Counted from the stretch's first letter, positions 1-8,385 are shown. The stretch: 9,870 bases of DNA from an uncultured Clostridia bacterium (GCA_947302865.1 CAMYWS010000028.1:1-9870), one strand, 5' to 3'. Translations and numbers: made by a program. The notes: generated by a model from the sequence alone, not told the origin.

Positions 1-1636
1 TGCTGACGGTCTTTTCGATGCGGTCCTGCTGCGTCAGAACGCCGATGATCAGCGTACCGTTTTCAACAAGGCTGATCGTGCCGTGCTTCAGCTCGCCCGC
101 GGCGTACGCCTCGCTGTGGATGTAGGAGATCTCCTTCATTTTGAGGCTGCCCTCGAGACAGATCGCGTAGTCGAGTCCGCGTCCGATGAAAAAGATATCC
201 CGCGCGTTCGCGTGTTTGCTGGCAAACCATTGGATACGTTCCTTGTTTTCAAGCGCATGCGTCATTTGCTCGGGCAGCGCATCGAGCGCTTTCAGATATG
301 CCGCTGTCTGCGTTTCGTCGATTCTCCCGCGCACCTCTGCAAGCGCGACCGCCAGCACGTACATGGAAACAAGCTGTGCGCTGTACGCCTTGGTCGTCGC
401 CACCGCGATCTCGGGACCGGCAAGCGTATAGAGCACATGATCTGCTTCCCGCGCGATCGTCGAGCCCACGACGTTCACGATCGCAAGCGTCGGCACGCCC
501 TGTTCCTTCGCCTTTCGCAGCGCCGCTAAACTATCCGCCGTTTCACCGGACTGCGACACAATGATCACCAGCGTTCCTTCGGAAAGCAGCGTTTTGCGGT
601 AGCGGAACTCGGACGCAAGCTCCACGCGCACGGGGATCTCCGCAAGGTCCTCTAAAACATACTGTGCGAGCATCCCGACATGCCATGCCGAACCGCAGGC
701 AACGATGTGCATGTTCTTTACCTGTTCCAAAAATGTGCGATCCAGCCCCGCCGCCGAAAGATCGATCTTGCCGTCCTTTACGATGCTGTTCAGCGTATCG
801 CGCACCGCCTTCGGCTGCTCATGGATTTCCTTGAGCATAAAATGCTCGTAGCCGCCCTTTTCGGCTGCTTCGGCATTCCATGTAACGCGAGTCAGCGGCA
901 GCTGCACTTCGTCGCCGTTCAGATCATAGAAGTGCGCTTCGCCGGGGAGAAGCCTTGCAGATTGCAGGTTGTCAATGTAGTAGACGTCACGGGTGCGGCT
1001 CAGAATCGCCGGTACGTCCGAAGCAAGGAACGTTTCGCCGTCGGCGACGCCGATGATCAGCGGGCTGTCCTTGCGTGCGCAATAAAGCTCGCCCGGGTAA
1101 TCCTTGAACATCAGCGCAAGCGCGTAACTGCCGCGTACACGCACCATCATACGGTTGATCGCATCGATCGGTCCGATCTGATACTTCTTATAATAATAGT
1201 CCACCAGCTTGATCGCCACCTCGGTGTCTGTTCCGCTGTAAAACCGGTAGCCGTTCCGGAGAAGCTTTTGTTTAAGCTCCTCGTAGTTCTCGATGATACC
1301 GTTGTGCACGCCGACCACGTCCGATTCGACCGGTCCCGAACCGGAGCCCGTGGCGTTTCCCGAGACATGCGGATGCGCGTTTTTGCGGCTCGGTTCACCG
1401 TGCGTCGCCCAGCGCGTATGCCCGATGCCGCAAAGACCCGGCAGCGCACGTCCCTCGTCCGTCATCTCGATCAGGTTTTTCAGTTTGCCCGCCGCCTTCA
1501 CGACCTCGGCGAGCGCATCGCCGCTGCGCACCGCAAGCCCCGCTGAGTCATAGCCGCGGTATTCGAGCTTCTTGAGTCCTTCCAACAGAATCGGCGCAGC
1601 AGGCTGCGTTCCGGTATATCCCACAATTCCGCACAT
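1..1636 (-). CDS. glmS: Glutamine-fructose-6-phosphate aminotransferase (isomerizing), C-terminus cut by window edge
   Basis: GlmS makes glucosamine-6-phosphate from fructose-6-phosphate and glutamine, the first committed step to UDP-GlcNAc for peptidoglycan; it is cytosolic. The frame is open for 545 codons from ATG 1636 to the left edge; judged against E. coli GlmS, about 60-80 C-terminal residues, including the catalytic Lys near the C-terminus, lie outside. The N-terminus reads MCGIVGYTG, so Cys2 becomes the N-terminal nucleophile of the class II glutaminase domain. YRGYDSAG follows near residue 30. The first sugar isomerase (SIS) domain has VSQSGETAD (Ser361-Asp367). The second has KEISYIH and ELKHG, with His518 matching the catalytic His504 of E. 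coli. An AGGAG lies 8 bases before the ATG, which fixes the start. It is the last visible gene of the six-gene block, 78 bases after guaA, too close for a glmS ribozyme. Family assignment is secure. Confidence 0.97.
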   Translation of the reverse strand, partial: MCGIVGYTGTQPAAPILLEGLKKLEYRGYDSAGLAVRSGDALAEVVKAAGKLKNLIEMTDEGRALPGLCGIGHTRWATHGEPSRKNAHPHVSGNATGSGSGPVESDVVGVHNGIIENYEELKQKLLRNGYRFYSGTDTEVAIKLVDYYYKKYQIGPIDAINRMMVRVRGSYALALMFKDYPGELYCARKDSPLIIGVADGETFLASDVPAILSRTRDVYYIDNLQSARLLPGEAHFYDLNGDEVQLPLTRVTWNAEAAEKGGYEHFMLKEIHEQPKAVRDTLNSIVKDGKIDLSAAGLDRTFLEQVKNMHIVACGSAWHVGMLAQYVLEDLAEIPVRVELASEFRYRKTLLSEGTLVIIVSQSGETADSLAALRKAKEQGVPTLAIVNVVGSTIAREADHVLYTLAGPEIAVATTKAYSAQLVSMYVLAVALAEVRGRIDETQTAAYLKALDALPEQMTHALENKERIQWFASKHANARDIFFIGRGLDYAICLEGSLKMKEISYIHSEAYAAGELKHGTISLVENGTLIIGVLTQQDRIEKTVS

Positions 1637-1673
1637 AAGCAGTTCTCCTTTATTCCTTCATCAAAGTAGTTTC

Positions 1674-1702
1674 ATCATAGTTCTTTTGGGATCGGTTGAC
1701 AG
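1674..1702 (-). promoter_or_regulatory. Possible sigma-70 promoter for glmS
   Basis: Read on the minus strand, CTGTCA (1702-1697, 4 of 6 match to TTGACA) is followed after exactly 17 bases by TATGAT (1679-1674). This predicts a start near 1667 and a short leader of about 30 bases before glmS. The -35 overlaps an imperfect inverted repeat, GATCGGT (1690-1696) against ACCGGATC (1709-1716) with one bulged base. That repeat could be an operator or chance; it has no following T-run, so it does not look like a terminator for guaA. The promoter is inferred from sequence only. Confidence 0.35.
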
Positions 1703-1714
1703 GCACAGACCGGA

Positions 1715-3262
1715 TCATTCCAGTTCGATTGTCGCAGGCGGCTTGCCGGTCAGGTCATAAAGAACCCGATTCACGCCTTTGACTTCATTGACGATCCGAT
1801 TTGTCACGCTGTCCAAAAGCTCATAAGGCAGATGCGCCGCCGTCGCGGTCATAAAATCGTCCGTCTGAACCGCGCGCAGCACCACCGCACAGTCATAGGT
1901 TCGGCTGTCGCCCATGACGCCGACGGAGCGCAGGTTGGAAAGCGCGGCAAAGAACTGACCCGTACCGGTGTCCACGCCGAAGCGATTCAGCTCCTCCTGA
2001 AAAACGGCGTCCGCCTCTTGTACGATACGCACCTTGTCCGGCGTCACCGCTCCGACGATCCGCACGGCAAGCCCCGGTCCCGGGAACGGCTGACGGCTGA
2101 CGATGCTTTCAGGAAGCCCCAGCTTTCGCCCCAGTTCCCGCACCTCGTCCTTGAACAGGAACCGCAGAGGTTCAACCAGACCGGAAAAGGACAGATCCTT
2201 CGGAAGCCCTCCCACGTTGTGATGCGACTTGATGACCGCGCCTGCGCTGCCCGTACCGCTCTCCACGACGTCGGGATAGATGGTGCCCTGCGCAAGGAAT
2301 TCGATGCTTCCGAGCGCTTTGGATTCCGTCTCAAACACCCGGATAAACTGTTCGCCTATGATCCGGCGCTTCTGTTCGGGGTCGGTTACACCGGCAAGCG
2401 CCCGATAAAACCGTTCCCCGGCGTCCACCTGACGAAAGGTCAGATCAAATCCGCCGCCCGGACCGAACACCGCCGCAACCGTTTTCGCCTCATCCTTTCG
2501 CAGCAAACCGTGATCGACAAAAACGCAGACAAGCTGCTTTCCGATCGCGCGCGACAGCAGCGCGGCTACAACCGACGAATCCACGCCGCCCGACAGCGCC
2601 AGAAGAACCCTGCCGCCGCCCGCCTGTTCCCGAATCCCCCTGATCTGCTCCTCGAGATAGGAATCCATGACCCACGTCCCGCCGCATGCGCACACCTCCC
2701 GTACGAAGCGGAACAGCATACCGGTCCCTTCGGGCGTATGCAGTACCTCCGGATGGAACTGCAGCGCGTACAGGTTTCGCGTCCTGTCCTCCATCGCAGC
2801 GATCGGACAATGCGGCGTATGCGCGGTGACGCGAAAGCCCGGCGGAAGTGCTGTGACGCGATCCCTGTGGCTCATCCAGCAGGCAGTGGTTTCGGGAACG
2901 GTTTGAAGCAGCGCGGAATCCGGCGCATCTATGTGCAATTCGGCACTGCCGTACTCCGAAGTATCAGCCGTTTCCACCCGTCCGCCGAGCAGTTCTGCCA
3001 TAAGCTGCGCCCCGTAGCAGATGCCGAGTACGGGTACCCCCAGCGTAAAGATCGCCTCATCGCAGGTCGGCGCGTCCGGCGCATAAACGCTGCTCGGTCC
3101 GCCGGTAAGAATGATCCCGCGCGGCGCCATCCGACGGATCGTCCCGATCGCCGCGGTGTGTGGCAAAATCTCACAATAGACGTTTGCGGCGCGAACCCGC
3201 CGCGCGATCAGCTGCTTATATTGCCCGCCGAAATCCAGGATCAGAATCAATTCCCGTTCCAT
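1715..3262 (-). CDS. guaA: GMP synthase (glutamine-hydrolysing)
   Basis: GuaA converts XMP to GMP using ATP and ammonia released from glutamine, the last step of guanine nucleotide synthesis. At 515 residues it has the usual two-domain length. The N-terminal class I glutaminase domain (about 1-195) shows LTGGPSSVY (52-60), nucleophile Cys82 in GICYGAQ, and His170/Glu172 in FHPEV. The ATP pyrophosphatase domain carries the P-loop SGGVDSS (224-230). The C-terminal dimerization domain holds QPFPGPGLAVR (391-401) and ends in KPPATIELE, where most relatives end in IEWE. The start is fixed by GGAGG five bases upstream of the ATG and by the family-typical N-terminus. It begins 18 bases after dapL, with its ribosome site in that gap, so co-transcription is very likely. 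Confidence 0.98.
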   Translation of the reverse strand: MERELILILDFGGQYKQLIARRVRAANVYCEILPHTAAIGTIRRMAPRGIILTGGPSSVYAPDAPTCDEAIFTLGVPVLGICYGAQLMAELLGGRVETADTSEYGSAELHIDAPDSALLQTVPETTACWMSHRDRVTALPPGFRVTAHTPHCPIAAMEDRTRNLYALQFHPEVLHTPEGTGMLFRFVREVCACGGTWVMDSYLEEQIRGIREQAGGGRVLLALSGGVDSSVVAALLSRAIGKQLVCVFVDHGLLRKDEAKTVAAVFGPGGGFDLTFRQVDAGERFYRALAGVTDPEQKRRIIGEQFIRVFETESKALGSIEFLAQGTIYPDVVESGTGSAGAVIKSHHNVGGLPKDLSFSGLVEPLRFLFKDEVRELGRKLGLPESIVSRQPFPGPGLAVRIVGAVTPDKVRIVQEADAVFQEELNRFGVDTGTGQFFAALSNLRSVGVMGDSRTYDCAVVLRAVQTDDFMTATAAHLPYELLDSVTNRIVNEVKGVNRVLYDLTGKPPATIELE

Positions 3263-3280
3263 GCTTTCCTCCGGATTGAT

Positions 3281-4462
3281 TTACAGAATATGCTTCAGCC
3301 GCTGCGCGGCTTCTTCCGTGTCCCCGCGGCTTCCGAAGCAGGAGAGCCGCAGATACCCCGCACCCGAGGGACCAAAGCCCTCGCCCGGGGTGCCGACGAT
3401 CTGCACCTGCTCCAAAAGGCGGGAGAAGAATGCCCGGCCGCTCAGGCCGTCCGGACACTTCATCCAAAGGTACGGCGCGTTTCTTCCGCCGGTGAACCAA
3501 AGTCCCGCGGAGCGAAGCGCATCGGACAGGATGCGTCCGTTCTCCCGATAACAGTCGATGTTAACACGATTCTGCCGCTGTCCCTCCTCCGAGAGCGCCG
3601 CCTCTCCTGCGCGCTGCATAATGTAGGAAACGCCGTTTGTTCGGGTGCATCGGTCCCTGCGCCAGAGATCGTTCAAAGAAACGCCGTTTACACGGAGATC
3701 CTTCGGGACAACGGTATAGCCGAGCCGCATGCCGGTGAACCCGGCGGTCTTGGAAAGCGAGCTGATCTCGATCGCGCAAGTCTCTGCGCCCGGGAGCTCC
3801 AGAATGCTGTGCGGCACATCCGCATCGGCAATGAACGCCTCGTACGCGGCGTCAAAAAGAATGAGCGCCTGCCGTGCCTTTGCCCAGTCGACCCACTGCC
3901 GCAATTGCCCGCGCGTGTAGGCTGCGCCGGTCGGATTGTTCGGCGAGCAAAGATAGACGAGTTCTGCCTGAAGATCCGGCGGGGGCAGCGGCAAAAACCC
4001 GTTTTCCGGCGTACCCGGAAGTCTGATCAGCTTCCTTCCGTCCATTTGATTGGCGTCTGCATAGGCGGGATAAGCGGGCTCGATCAAAAGCACGCGGTTT
4101 TCCGGGGAAAACAGATGCAGAACGGCACCAAGGTCATCGGCAGCGCCGGAGGAAATAAAGACCTCGTCCGTTGACAGCGTAACGTTCCGCCGCGCGTAAT
4201 AGGCGACGATCGCTTCCTTCAGAAAATCCGTCCCCGTTTCGGGAAGATACCCGTGAAAGGATGCCGCATCTCCCTGCTCCGAAACGGCGCGATGCATCGC
4301 TTCGATCACAACGGGCGCCAAAGGCTTTGTAACGTCGCCCACGCCCAGATGCAGCAGCCGCTTGTCCGGATGCCGCTTCTCGAACGCGGCAATCTCCTCC
4401 CCGATCTTCGTAAAGAAGAAGGCGGGCGTTAAGGAAAGATATCCCTCATTGATGCGGATCAT
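3281..4462 (-). CDS. dapL: LL-diaminopimelate aminotransferase
   Basis: DapL is a PLP enzyme that turns tetrahydrodipicolinate directly into LL-diaminopimelate with glutamate as amino donor, bypassing the acylated dapD/C/E route to lysine and peptidoglycan. The 393-residue protein is a fold-type I aminotransferase: N-terminal INEGYLSLTPAF, LGVGDVTKPL (39-48), SPNNPTG (173-179), Asp204 and Tyr207 in ILFDAAYEAF, the Schiff-base lysine Lys238 in SSLSKTAGFTGMRLGY, and Arg372 in YLRLSCF for substrate carboxylate binding. The combination GVGDVTKPL plus SLSKTAGFTG is typical of DapL rather than of general aspartate aminotransferases. Its ATG overlaps the dapF stop by 4 bases (ATGA), so translation is probably coupled. 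The partner dapF catalyses the very next reaction, which strongly supports the call. Confidence 0.94.
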   Translation of the reverse strand: MIRINEGYLSLTPAFFFTKIGEEIAAFEKRHPDKRLLHLGVGDVTKPLAPVVIEAMHRAVSEQGDAASFHGYLPETGTDFLKEAIVAYYARRNVTLSTDEVFISSGAADDLGAVLHLFSPENRVLLIEPAYPAYADANQMDGRKLIRLPGTPENGFLPLPPPDLQAELVYLCSPNNPTGAAYTRGQLRQWVDWAKARQALILFDAAYEAFIADADVPHSILELPGAETCAIEISSLSKTAGFTGMRLGYTVVPKDLRVNGVSLNDLWRRDRCTRTNGVSYIMQRAGEAALSEEGQRQNRVNIDCYRENGRILSDALRSAGLWFTGGRNAPYLWMKCPDGLSGRAFFSRLLEQVQIVGTPGEGFGPSGAGYLRLSCFGSRGDTEEAAQRLKHIL

Positions 4463-5253
4463 AGCTCGGTTTCTCCAATAAACACGGTTTCGGCGGGTCC
4501 CTCCATCATGACGGTGCCGTCCGATTGCACGGTGACAAACAGGCTTCCGCCGTCCAGAACCACCTCGATGGGTCGATCTTTCTCACAAAGCCCCTGATAT
4601 ACGGCGGCAAACGCCGAAGCGCACGCCCCGGTTCCGCAGGCAAGCGTAATGCCGCAGCCGCGTTCCCAGACGCGCATGCGGATCTTTTCCGGAGAAAGGA
4701 TCTGCGCGATCTCGACGTTGATGCCGCCCGGAAAGCGTTCGTCCCGTTCCATGTACGGTCCCCAAAGGGACAGCAGCGCGTTTTCCGCATCCCTGGTAAA
4801 GATCACCAGATGCGGATTCCCGACCGAAACCGCCGTTCCGACGCCCATCCCTTCGGGCAGAAACACGTGCTTCTGTGTGATCGTCGCCTGTCCCATATCC
4901 ACGGAAACATGTTTGACCTGTCCGTTTTCCGTGCAGAGCGTCAGGATTTTCAAGCCGGAGCGCGTTTCCACCGTTATCCGTTCCGTTTGAACGATGCCGT
5001 TGTCGTACAGATACCTGCCCACGCAGCGGATGCCGTTTCCGCACATTCCGGCTTCGCTGCCGTCGGCGTTGAAGATCCGCATACCGCAGTCCGCGGCAGC
5101 CGAAGGCGTCAGAAAGATCACACCGTCCGCGCCGACGCCGAAATGACGGTCGCACAGCCTTGCTGCAAGCTTCGCCGCGTTGTCGGGAACGCAGCCCCGG
5201 ACGAGCAGGAAGTCGTTGCCGAGTCCCTGCATTTTGGTAAATCGCAGTTTCAT
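4459..5253 (-). CDS. dapF: Diaminopimelate epimerase
   Basis: DapF interconverts LL- and meso-diaminopimelate without a cofactor, giving the meso form used for peptidoglycan cross-links and for lysine. The protein has 264 residues, near the usual 270-280. It begins with KMQGLGNDF (7-15), typical of the family. The two catalytic cysteines are Cys71 in MCGNGIRC and Cys206 in TLACGTGACAS. GNPHLV (146-150) is also conserved. The start is 19 bases after the glnA stop; the nearest purine stretch (AAAGAA) is a weak ribosome site, so translation may lean on ribosomes ending glnA. The stop overlaps the dapL start. With dapL it forms a two-step unit from tetrahydrodipicolinate to meso-diaminopimelate inside an operon otherwise built around glutamine. 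Confidence 0.97.
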   Translation of the reverse strand: MKLRFTKMQGLGNDFLLVRGCVPDNAAKLAARLCDRHFGVGADGVIFLTPSAAADCGMRIFNADGSEAGMCGNGIRCVGRYLYDNGIVQTERITVETRSGLKILTLCTENGQVKHVSVDMGQATITQKHVFLPEGMGVGTAVSVGNPHLVIFTRDAENALLSLWGPYMERDERFPGGINVEIAQILSPEKIRMRVWERGCGITLACGTGACASAFAAVYQGLCEKDRPIEVVLDGGSLFVTVQSDGTVMMEGPAETVFIGETEL

Positions 5254-5272
5254 TTCTTTACGATCCCGTTCC

Positions 5273-6604
5273 TCAATATACGATCATGTACCTTTTGAGT
5301 TCCCAATCGGTCACACGCGTGCGGTATTCGTCCCACTCGCGACGCTTGCCGGATACGTAGCTCCGGCAGACATGCTCGCCCAGCGTTTCCGTAATCAGCG
5401 AATTCTGCTCCAAAAGCTCCACCGCTTCCAAAAGGTTCCCCGGCAGGCTGTCGATGCCGTGCGCCTTGCGTTCTTTTTCGGTCATGGTGAAGATGTTTTC
5501 GGTGATCTCCTCAGGCGGCATCATGTCCTTCTCGATGCCGTCGAGTCCTGCCGCGAGGCAGACCGCGATCGCAAGGTAGGGATTGCAGGCCGGGTCCGGA
5601 CAGCGAAGCTCAACGCGCGTCGAGCTGCCGCGCGCAGCGGGAATACGGATCAGCGCGGAGCGGTTCGAAGCGCTCCACGCAAGATAACAAGGCGCTTCGT
5701 AGCCGGGCACAAGCCGTTTATAGGAATTGACGAGCGGATTGGTGATCGCCGTCATGCCGCGCACGTGCGTCAGGATCCCCGCGATAAAGCTGTACGCTTC
5801 CTTGCTGAGCTGCTTTTCGCCGTTCGGGTCGAAGAAGATGTTCTTTCCGTCCTTAAACAGCGACATATTGATATGCATCCCGCTGCCGTTGATGCCGAAT
5901 ACGGGCTTCGGCATAAAGGTGGCGTGAAGACCGCGGCTTTGCGCAATGGTCTTGACTGCCATGCGGAACGTGCTGATGTTGTCGGCGGCGGTCAGGGCGT
6001 CGGCATACTTGAAATCGATTTCATGCTGACCTTCGGCGACTTCGTGATGGCTCGCCTCGATTTCAAAGCCCATTTCCTCGAGCATCAGGCAGATTTCGCG
6101 GCGCACGTCTCCGCCGTGATCGATCGGCGCCATGTCAAAATAGCTTGCGGCGTCCGCGGTGCGGGAGGTCGGCAGTCCCTTTTCATCGGCTTCAAAGAGA
6201 AAGAACTCCATTTCCGGACCCACGTTGAAGGTATAGCCGAGCTTTTCCGCCTTGTCCAGCGCGCGGCGCAGCACATAGCGCGGATCCCCCACAAACGGCG
6301 TGCCGTCCGGGTTATAGACGTTGCAGATCAGGCGGGCGGTCTTTCTTGTCGATGGCATCCACGGCAGGATCGCAAAGGTGTCGAGATCGGGTCTTAAATA
6401 CTGGTCTGACTCGTGGATACGCGTAAAGCCCTCAATGGAACTGCCGTCGATCATGATCTTGTTGTCCAGAACCTTATCGATCTGAGAGCGCGTGACCGCG
6501 ACATTTTTGAGTTGTCCGAAAATATCGGTGAACTGCAGTCGGATAAATTCAACGTCTTCTTCATTGACGATGCGGATGATGTCTTCTTTTGTATAATGTT
6601 TCAT
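5273..6604 (-). CDS. glnA: Glutamine synthetase, type I alpha
   Basis: GlnA condenses glutamate and ammonia with ATP to make glutamine, as a dodecamer in the cytosol. The 443-residue protein matches the Bacillus-type length. Visible motifs are DGSSIEGF (53-60), the metal-binding Glu131/Glu133 in [17 protein letters not shown] (186-195), GSGMHIN with His244, the flap GYEAP with Glu303, and [13 protein letters not shown] (320-332). Arg62 is present; in Bacillus subtilis the same position takes part in glutamine feedback inhibition. The adenylylation-type tyrosine motif of beta enzymes is absent (the region reads NIFTM, 370-374), so control by GlnE is unlikely. The ATG overlaps the pyrG stop (ATGA); AGGAG lies 7 bases upstream, inside the pyrG coding sequence. 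No GlnR or TnrA site was recognised. Confidence 0.98.
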   Translation of the reverse strand: MKHYTKEDIIRIVNEEDVEFIRLQFTDIFGQLKNVAVTRSQIDKVLDNKIMIDGSSIEGFTRIHESDQYLRPDLDTFAILPWMPSTRKTARLICNVYNPDGTPFVGDPRYVLRRALDKAEKLGYTFNVGPEMEFFLFEADEKGLPTSRTADAASYFDMAPIDHGGDVRREICLMLEEMGFEIEASHHEVAEGQHEIDFKYADALTAADNISTFRMAVKTIAQSRGLHATFMPKPVFGINGSGMHINMSLFKDGKNIFFDPNGEKQLSKEAYSFIAGILTHVRGMTAITNPLVNSYKRLVPGYEAPCYLAWSASNRSALIRIPAARGSSTRVELRCPDPACNPYLAIAVCLAAGLDGIEKDMMPPEEITENIFTMTEKERKAHGIDSLPGNLLEAVELLEQNSLITETLGEHVCRSYVSGKRREWDEYRTRVTDWELKRYMIVY

Positions 6605-8211
6605 GGTTTTTCTCCTTTATTGTTATGATAATGCTGTGCTGCCTCGATGAATCCGAGAAACAGCGGGTGCGGTTTATTGGGTCTGCTCTTAAATTCCGGA
6701 TGATACTGCACGCCGACAAAGAACGGCGCATCGGAAAGCTCTGCCGCTTCCACCAGGCGTCCGTCCGGGGAAACGCCCGAAAACGTCAGCCCTGCGTCGG
6801 AAAGTCGCTGTCGGAATTCATTGTTTAGTTCGTAGCGGTGTCTGTGCCGCTCCGCGATCGCGTCAAGTGCGTAACAGCGATCCATCGTCGTGCCGGGTTG
6901 TATCACGCACGGATAACTGCCGAGCCGAAGTGTGCCGCCCTTGTCGATCTCGTCGCTCTGTCCGGGCATGAAATCGATGACCTTATGGGTACTCTCCGGG
7001 TCGAATTCGCCCGAGTTTGCGTCGGTCCAACCGAGCACCGAGCGTGCGTATTCGATACACAGGATCTGCATACCGAGACAGATACCGAAATACGGAAGCG
7101 CGTGCATTCTCGCAAAGCGCGCGGCGTCGATCATGCCCTCGATGCCGCGATTGCCGAACCCGCCGGGCACCAGAACGCCGTCCGCGCCGGAAAGCATCGA
7201 CGGTTCGAACGCCTCCGAATCGATCCAGCGGATCTGTACCTCCACGCCGCGCGCATATCCCGCATGCTTCAACGCTTCGACGATCGAAAGATACGCGTCA
7301 TGGAGCTGCGTATATTTGCCGACCAACGCGACCGTGACGCGTCCTTTCGGGTGCTTGACACGTTCCACCATCTGCCGCCATTCCGTAAGGTCCGGCGCAG
7401 GCGCGTCAAGGTGCAGTTTTTTGCATACGAAATCCGAAAAATGCGCCTGTTCGAGATACAAGGGCGCCTCGTACAACGTGTCCAGCGTCAGGTTTTCGAT
7501 CACGCAGTCGCGGTCGACATTGCAGAAGTGCGCGATCTTTTCAAAGATGCCGCCGTCCGCGATCGGCTCGTCCGTGCGGAGCACCAGAATATCCGGCGTG
7601 ATGCCCATGCCCTGCAGTTCTTTGACTGAGTGCTGCGTCGGCTTGGACTTGTGTTCGCCGCTTGCCTTCAGGTACGGTACGAGCGTGACGTGGATGTAGA
7701 TCGCATTGTCTCTGCCGACCTCGCGTCCCACCTGCCGGATCGCCTCCAAAAACGGCTGTCCCTCGATGTCGCCGATCGTACCGCCGACCTCGGTGATCAC
7801 GACGTCCGCGTCCGAGGTTTCGCCGACGCGGTAGATGAAGCGTTTGATTTCATCCGTGATGTGCGGGATCGTCTGCACCGTCTTGCCGAGGTATCCGCCC
7901 TGCCGCTCGCGCGAGAGAACATTTGCGTAGACCTTGCCGGTCGTGAGGTTCGAATACCGGTTCAGGTCCTCGTCGATGAATCGTTCGTAGTGTCCGAGAT
8001 CGAGGTCGGTTTCCGCACCGTCTTCGGTCACGTAGACTTCGCCGTGCTGATACGGACTCATGGTACCGGGGTCGACGTTGATATACGGATCGAGCTTCTG
8101 TGCCGCGACCTTCAATCCTCTTGCCTTCAAGAGCCTGCCGAGCGACGCCGCCGTTATACCCTTGCCGAGACCGGATACCACGCCGCCGGTCACAAAGATG
8201 TACTTTTTCAT
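6601..8211 (-). CDS. pyrG: CTP synthase (glutamine-hydrolysing)
   Basis: PyrG aminates UTP to CTP with ATP and glutamine, the last step of de novo pyrimidine nucleotide synthesis. From the chosen start it has 536 residues, the normal length. The N-terminal synthase domain opens with [17 protein letters not shown], followed by [13 protein letters not shown] (39-51) and [16 protein letters not shown] (63-78). The C-terminal class I glutaminase domain has PGGFGNRG (349-356), nucleophile Cys378 in GICLGMQ, and His504/Glu506 in YHPEF. An upstream ATG at 8217 would add Met-Gly, but the GGAGG at 8219-8223 lies only 1 base from it and 7 bases from the ATG at 8211; family N-termini also fit the shorter form. 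It heads the six-gene block and is preceded by a promoter and a leader hairpin. Confidence 0.97.
   Translation of the reverse strand: MKKYIFVTGGVVSGLGKGITAASLGRLLKARGLKVAAQKLDPYINVDPGTMSPYQHGEVYVTEDGAETDLDLGHYERFIDEDLNRYSNLTTGKVYANVLSRERQGGYLGKTVQTIPHITDEIKRFIYRVGETSDADVVITEVGGTIGDIEGQPFLEAIRQVGREVGRDNAIYIHVTLVPYLKASGEHKSKPTQHSVKELQGMGITPDILVLRTDEPIADGGIFEKIAHFCNVDRDCVIENLTLDTLYEAPLYLEQAHFSDFVCKKLHLDAPAPDLTEWRQMVERVKHPKGRVTVALVGKYTQLHDAYLSIVEALKHAGYARGVEVQIRWIDSEAFEPSMLSGADGVLVPGGFGNRGIEGMIDAARFARMHALPYFGICLGMQILCIEYARSVLGWTDANSGEFDPESTHKVIDFMPGQSDEIDKGGTLRLGSYPCVIQPGTTMDRCYALDAIAERHRHRYELNNEFRQRLSDAGLTFSGVSPDGRLVEAAELSDAPFFVGVQYHPEFKSRPNKPHPLFLGFIEAAQHYHNNKGEKP
6612..6616 (-). promoter_or_regulatory. 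Ribosome binding site of glnA inside pyrG
   Basis: AGGAG on the minus strand sits 7 bases before the glnA ATG at 6604 and forms part of the last pyrG codons (Lys-Gly-Glu-Lys-Pro). The strong site together with the ATGA overlap suggests that glnA is translated efficiently and coupled to pyrG. Confidence 0.7.
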
Positions 8212-8218
8212 ACCCATT

Positions 8219-8223
8219 CCTCC
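8219..8223 (-). promoter_or_regulatory. Ribosome binding site that decides the pyrG start
   Basis: GGAGG on the minus strand is 7 bases before the ATG at 8211 but only 1 base before the ATG at 8217. Normal spacing therefore favours 8211. The site is about 12 bases downstream of the T-rich end of the leader hairpin. Confidence 0.75.
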
Positions 8224-8234
8224 GTCTTTTCCAT

Positions 8235-8283
8235 AAAGAGAAAGGCGCCCGTCCGAGGGGAGTTTTCCCCAAGGATGGACGCC
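8235..8283 (-). terminator. Terminator-like hairpin in the pyrG leader (possible attenuator)
   Basis: On the minus strand GGCGTCC pairs fully with GGGCGCC (one G-U pair). After one mismatch TCC pairs with GGA, then after a 2x2 internal loop GGGG pairs with CCCC around a 6-base loop. The stem is followed at once by TTTCTCTTT. It lies downstream of the pyrG promoter and ends about 23 bases before the pyrG ATG, so it would have to be read through for operon expression, as in a transcription attenuator. Upstream GACGC (8348-8352) can pair with GCGTC of the 5' arm and could form part of an alternative fold. The T-run is interrupted by two C bases, so termination may be partial. The regulatory role is inferred. 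Confidence 0.6.
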
Positions 8284-8385
8284 TCGCGTTCACCTTTGAT
8301 CATCGTGTTTTTCCGATGCGTATTCGGTTCTGTTCTCCTCGCGGAACGCGTCAGAGATATATAATATACAAAAAACACGTGAGCA

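Noticed and set aside
1637..1714. glmS ribozyme upstream of glmS
   Set aside because: The 78-base gap is too short for the ribozyme core, and no matching stems are seen.
1832..4174. A 780-codon plus-strand open frame antisense to guaA and dapL
   Set aside because: It lies opposite two genes with full sets of catalytic motifs, its translation is rich in Arg, His and Pro without family motifs, and GC-rich third positions readily give such antisense frames.
8218..8310. T-box riboswitch in the pyrG leader, because of AAAGGTGAACGCGAGGCGTCC-like sequence before the hairpin
   Set aside because: The essential TGG bulge of the T-box antiterminator is missing (the text reads GGTGAACGCG), no specifier stem is seen, and the leader is short for this class.
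7630..8364. A 244-codon plus-strand frame over the 5' half of pyrG and its leader
   Set aside because: It is a shadow of pyrG; no ribosome site or recognisable domain, and its end crosses the leader hairpin.
8340..8366. Plus-strand promoter based on TATAAT at about 8360-8365
   Set aside because: There is no acceptable -35 at 16-18 bases upstream, and the stretch is better explained by the minus-strand promoter region.
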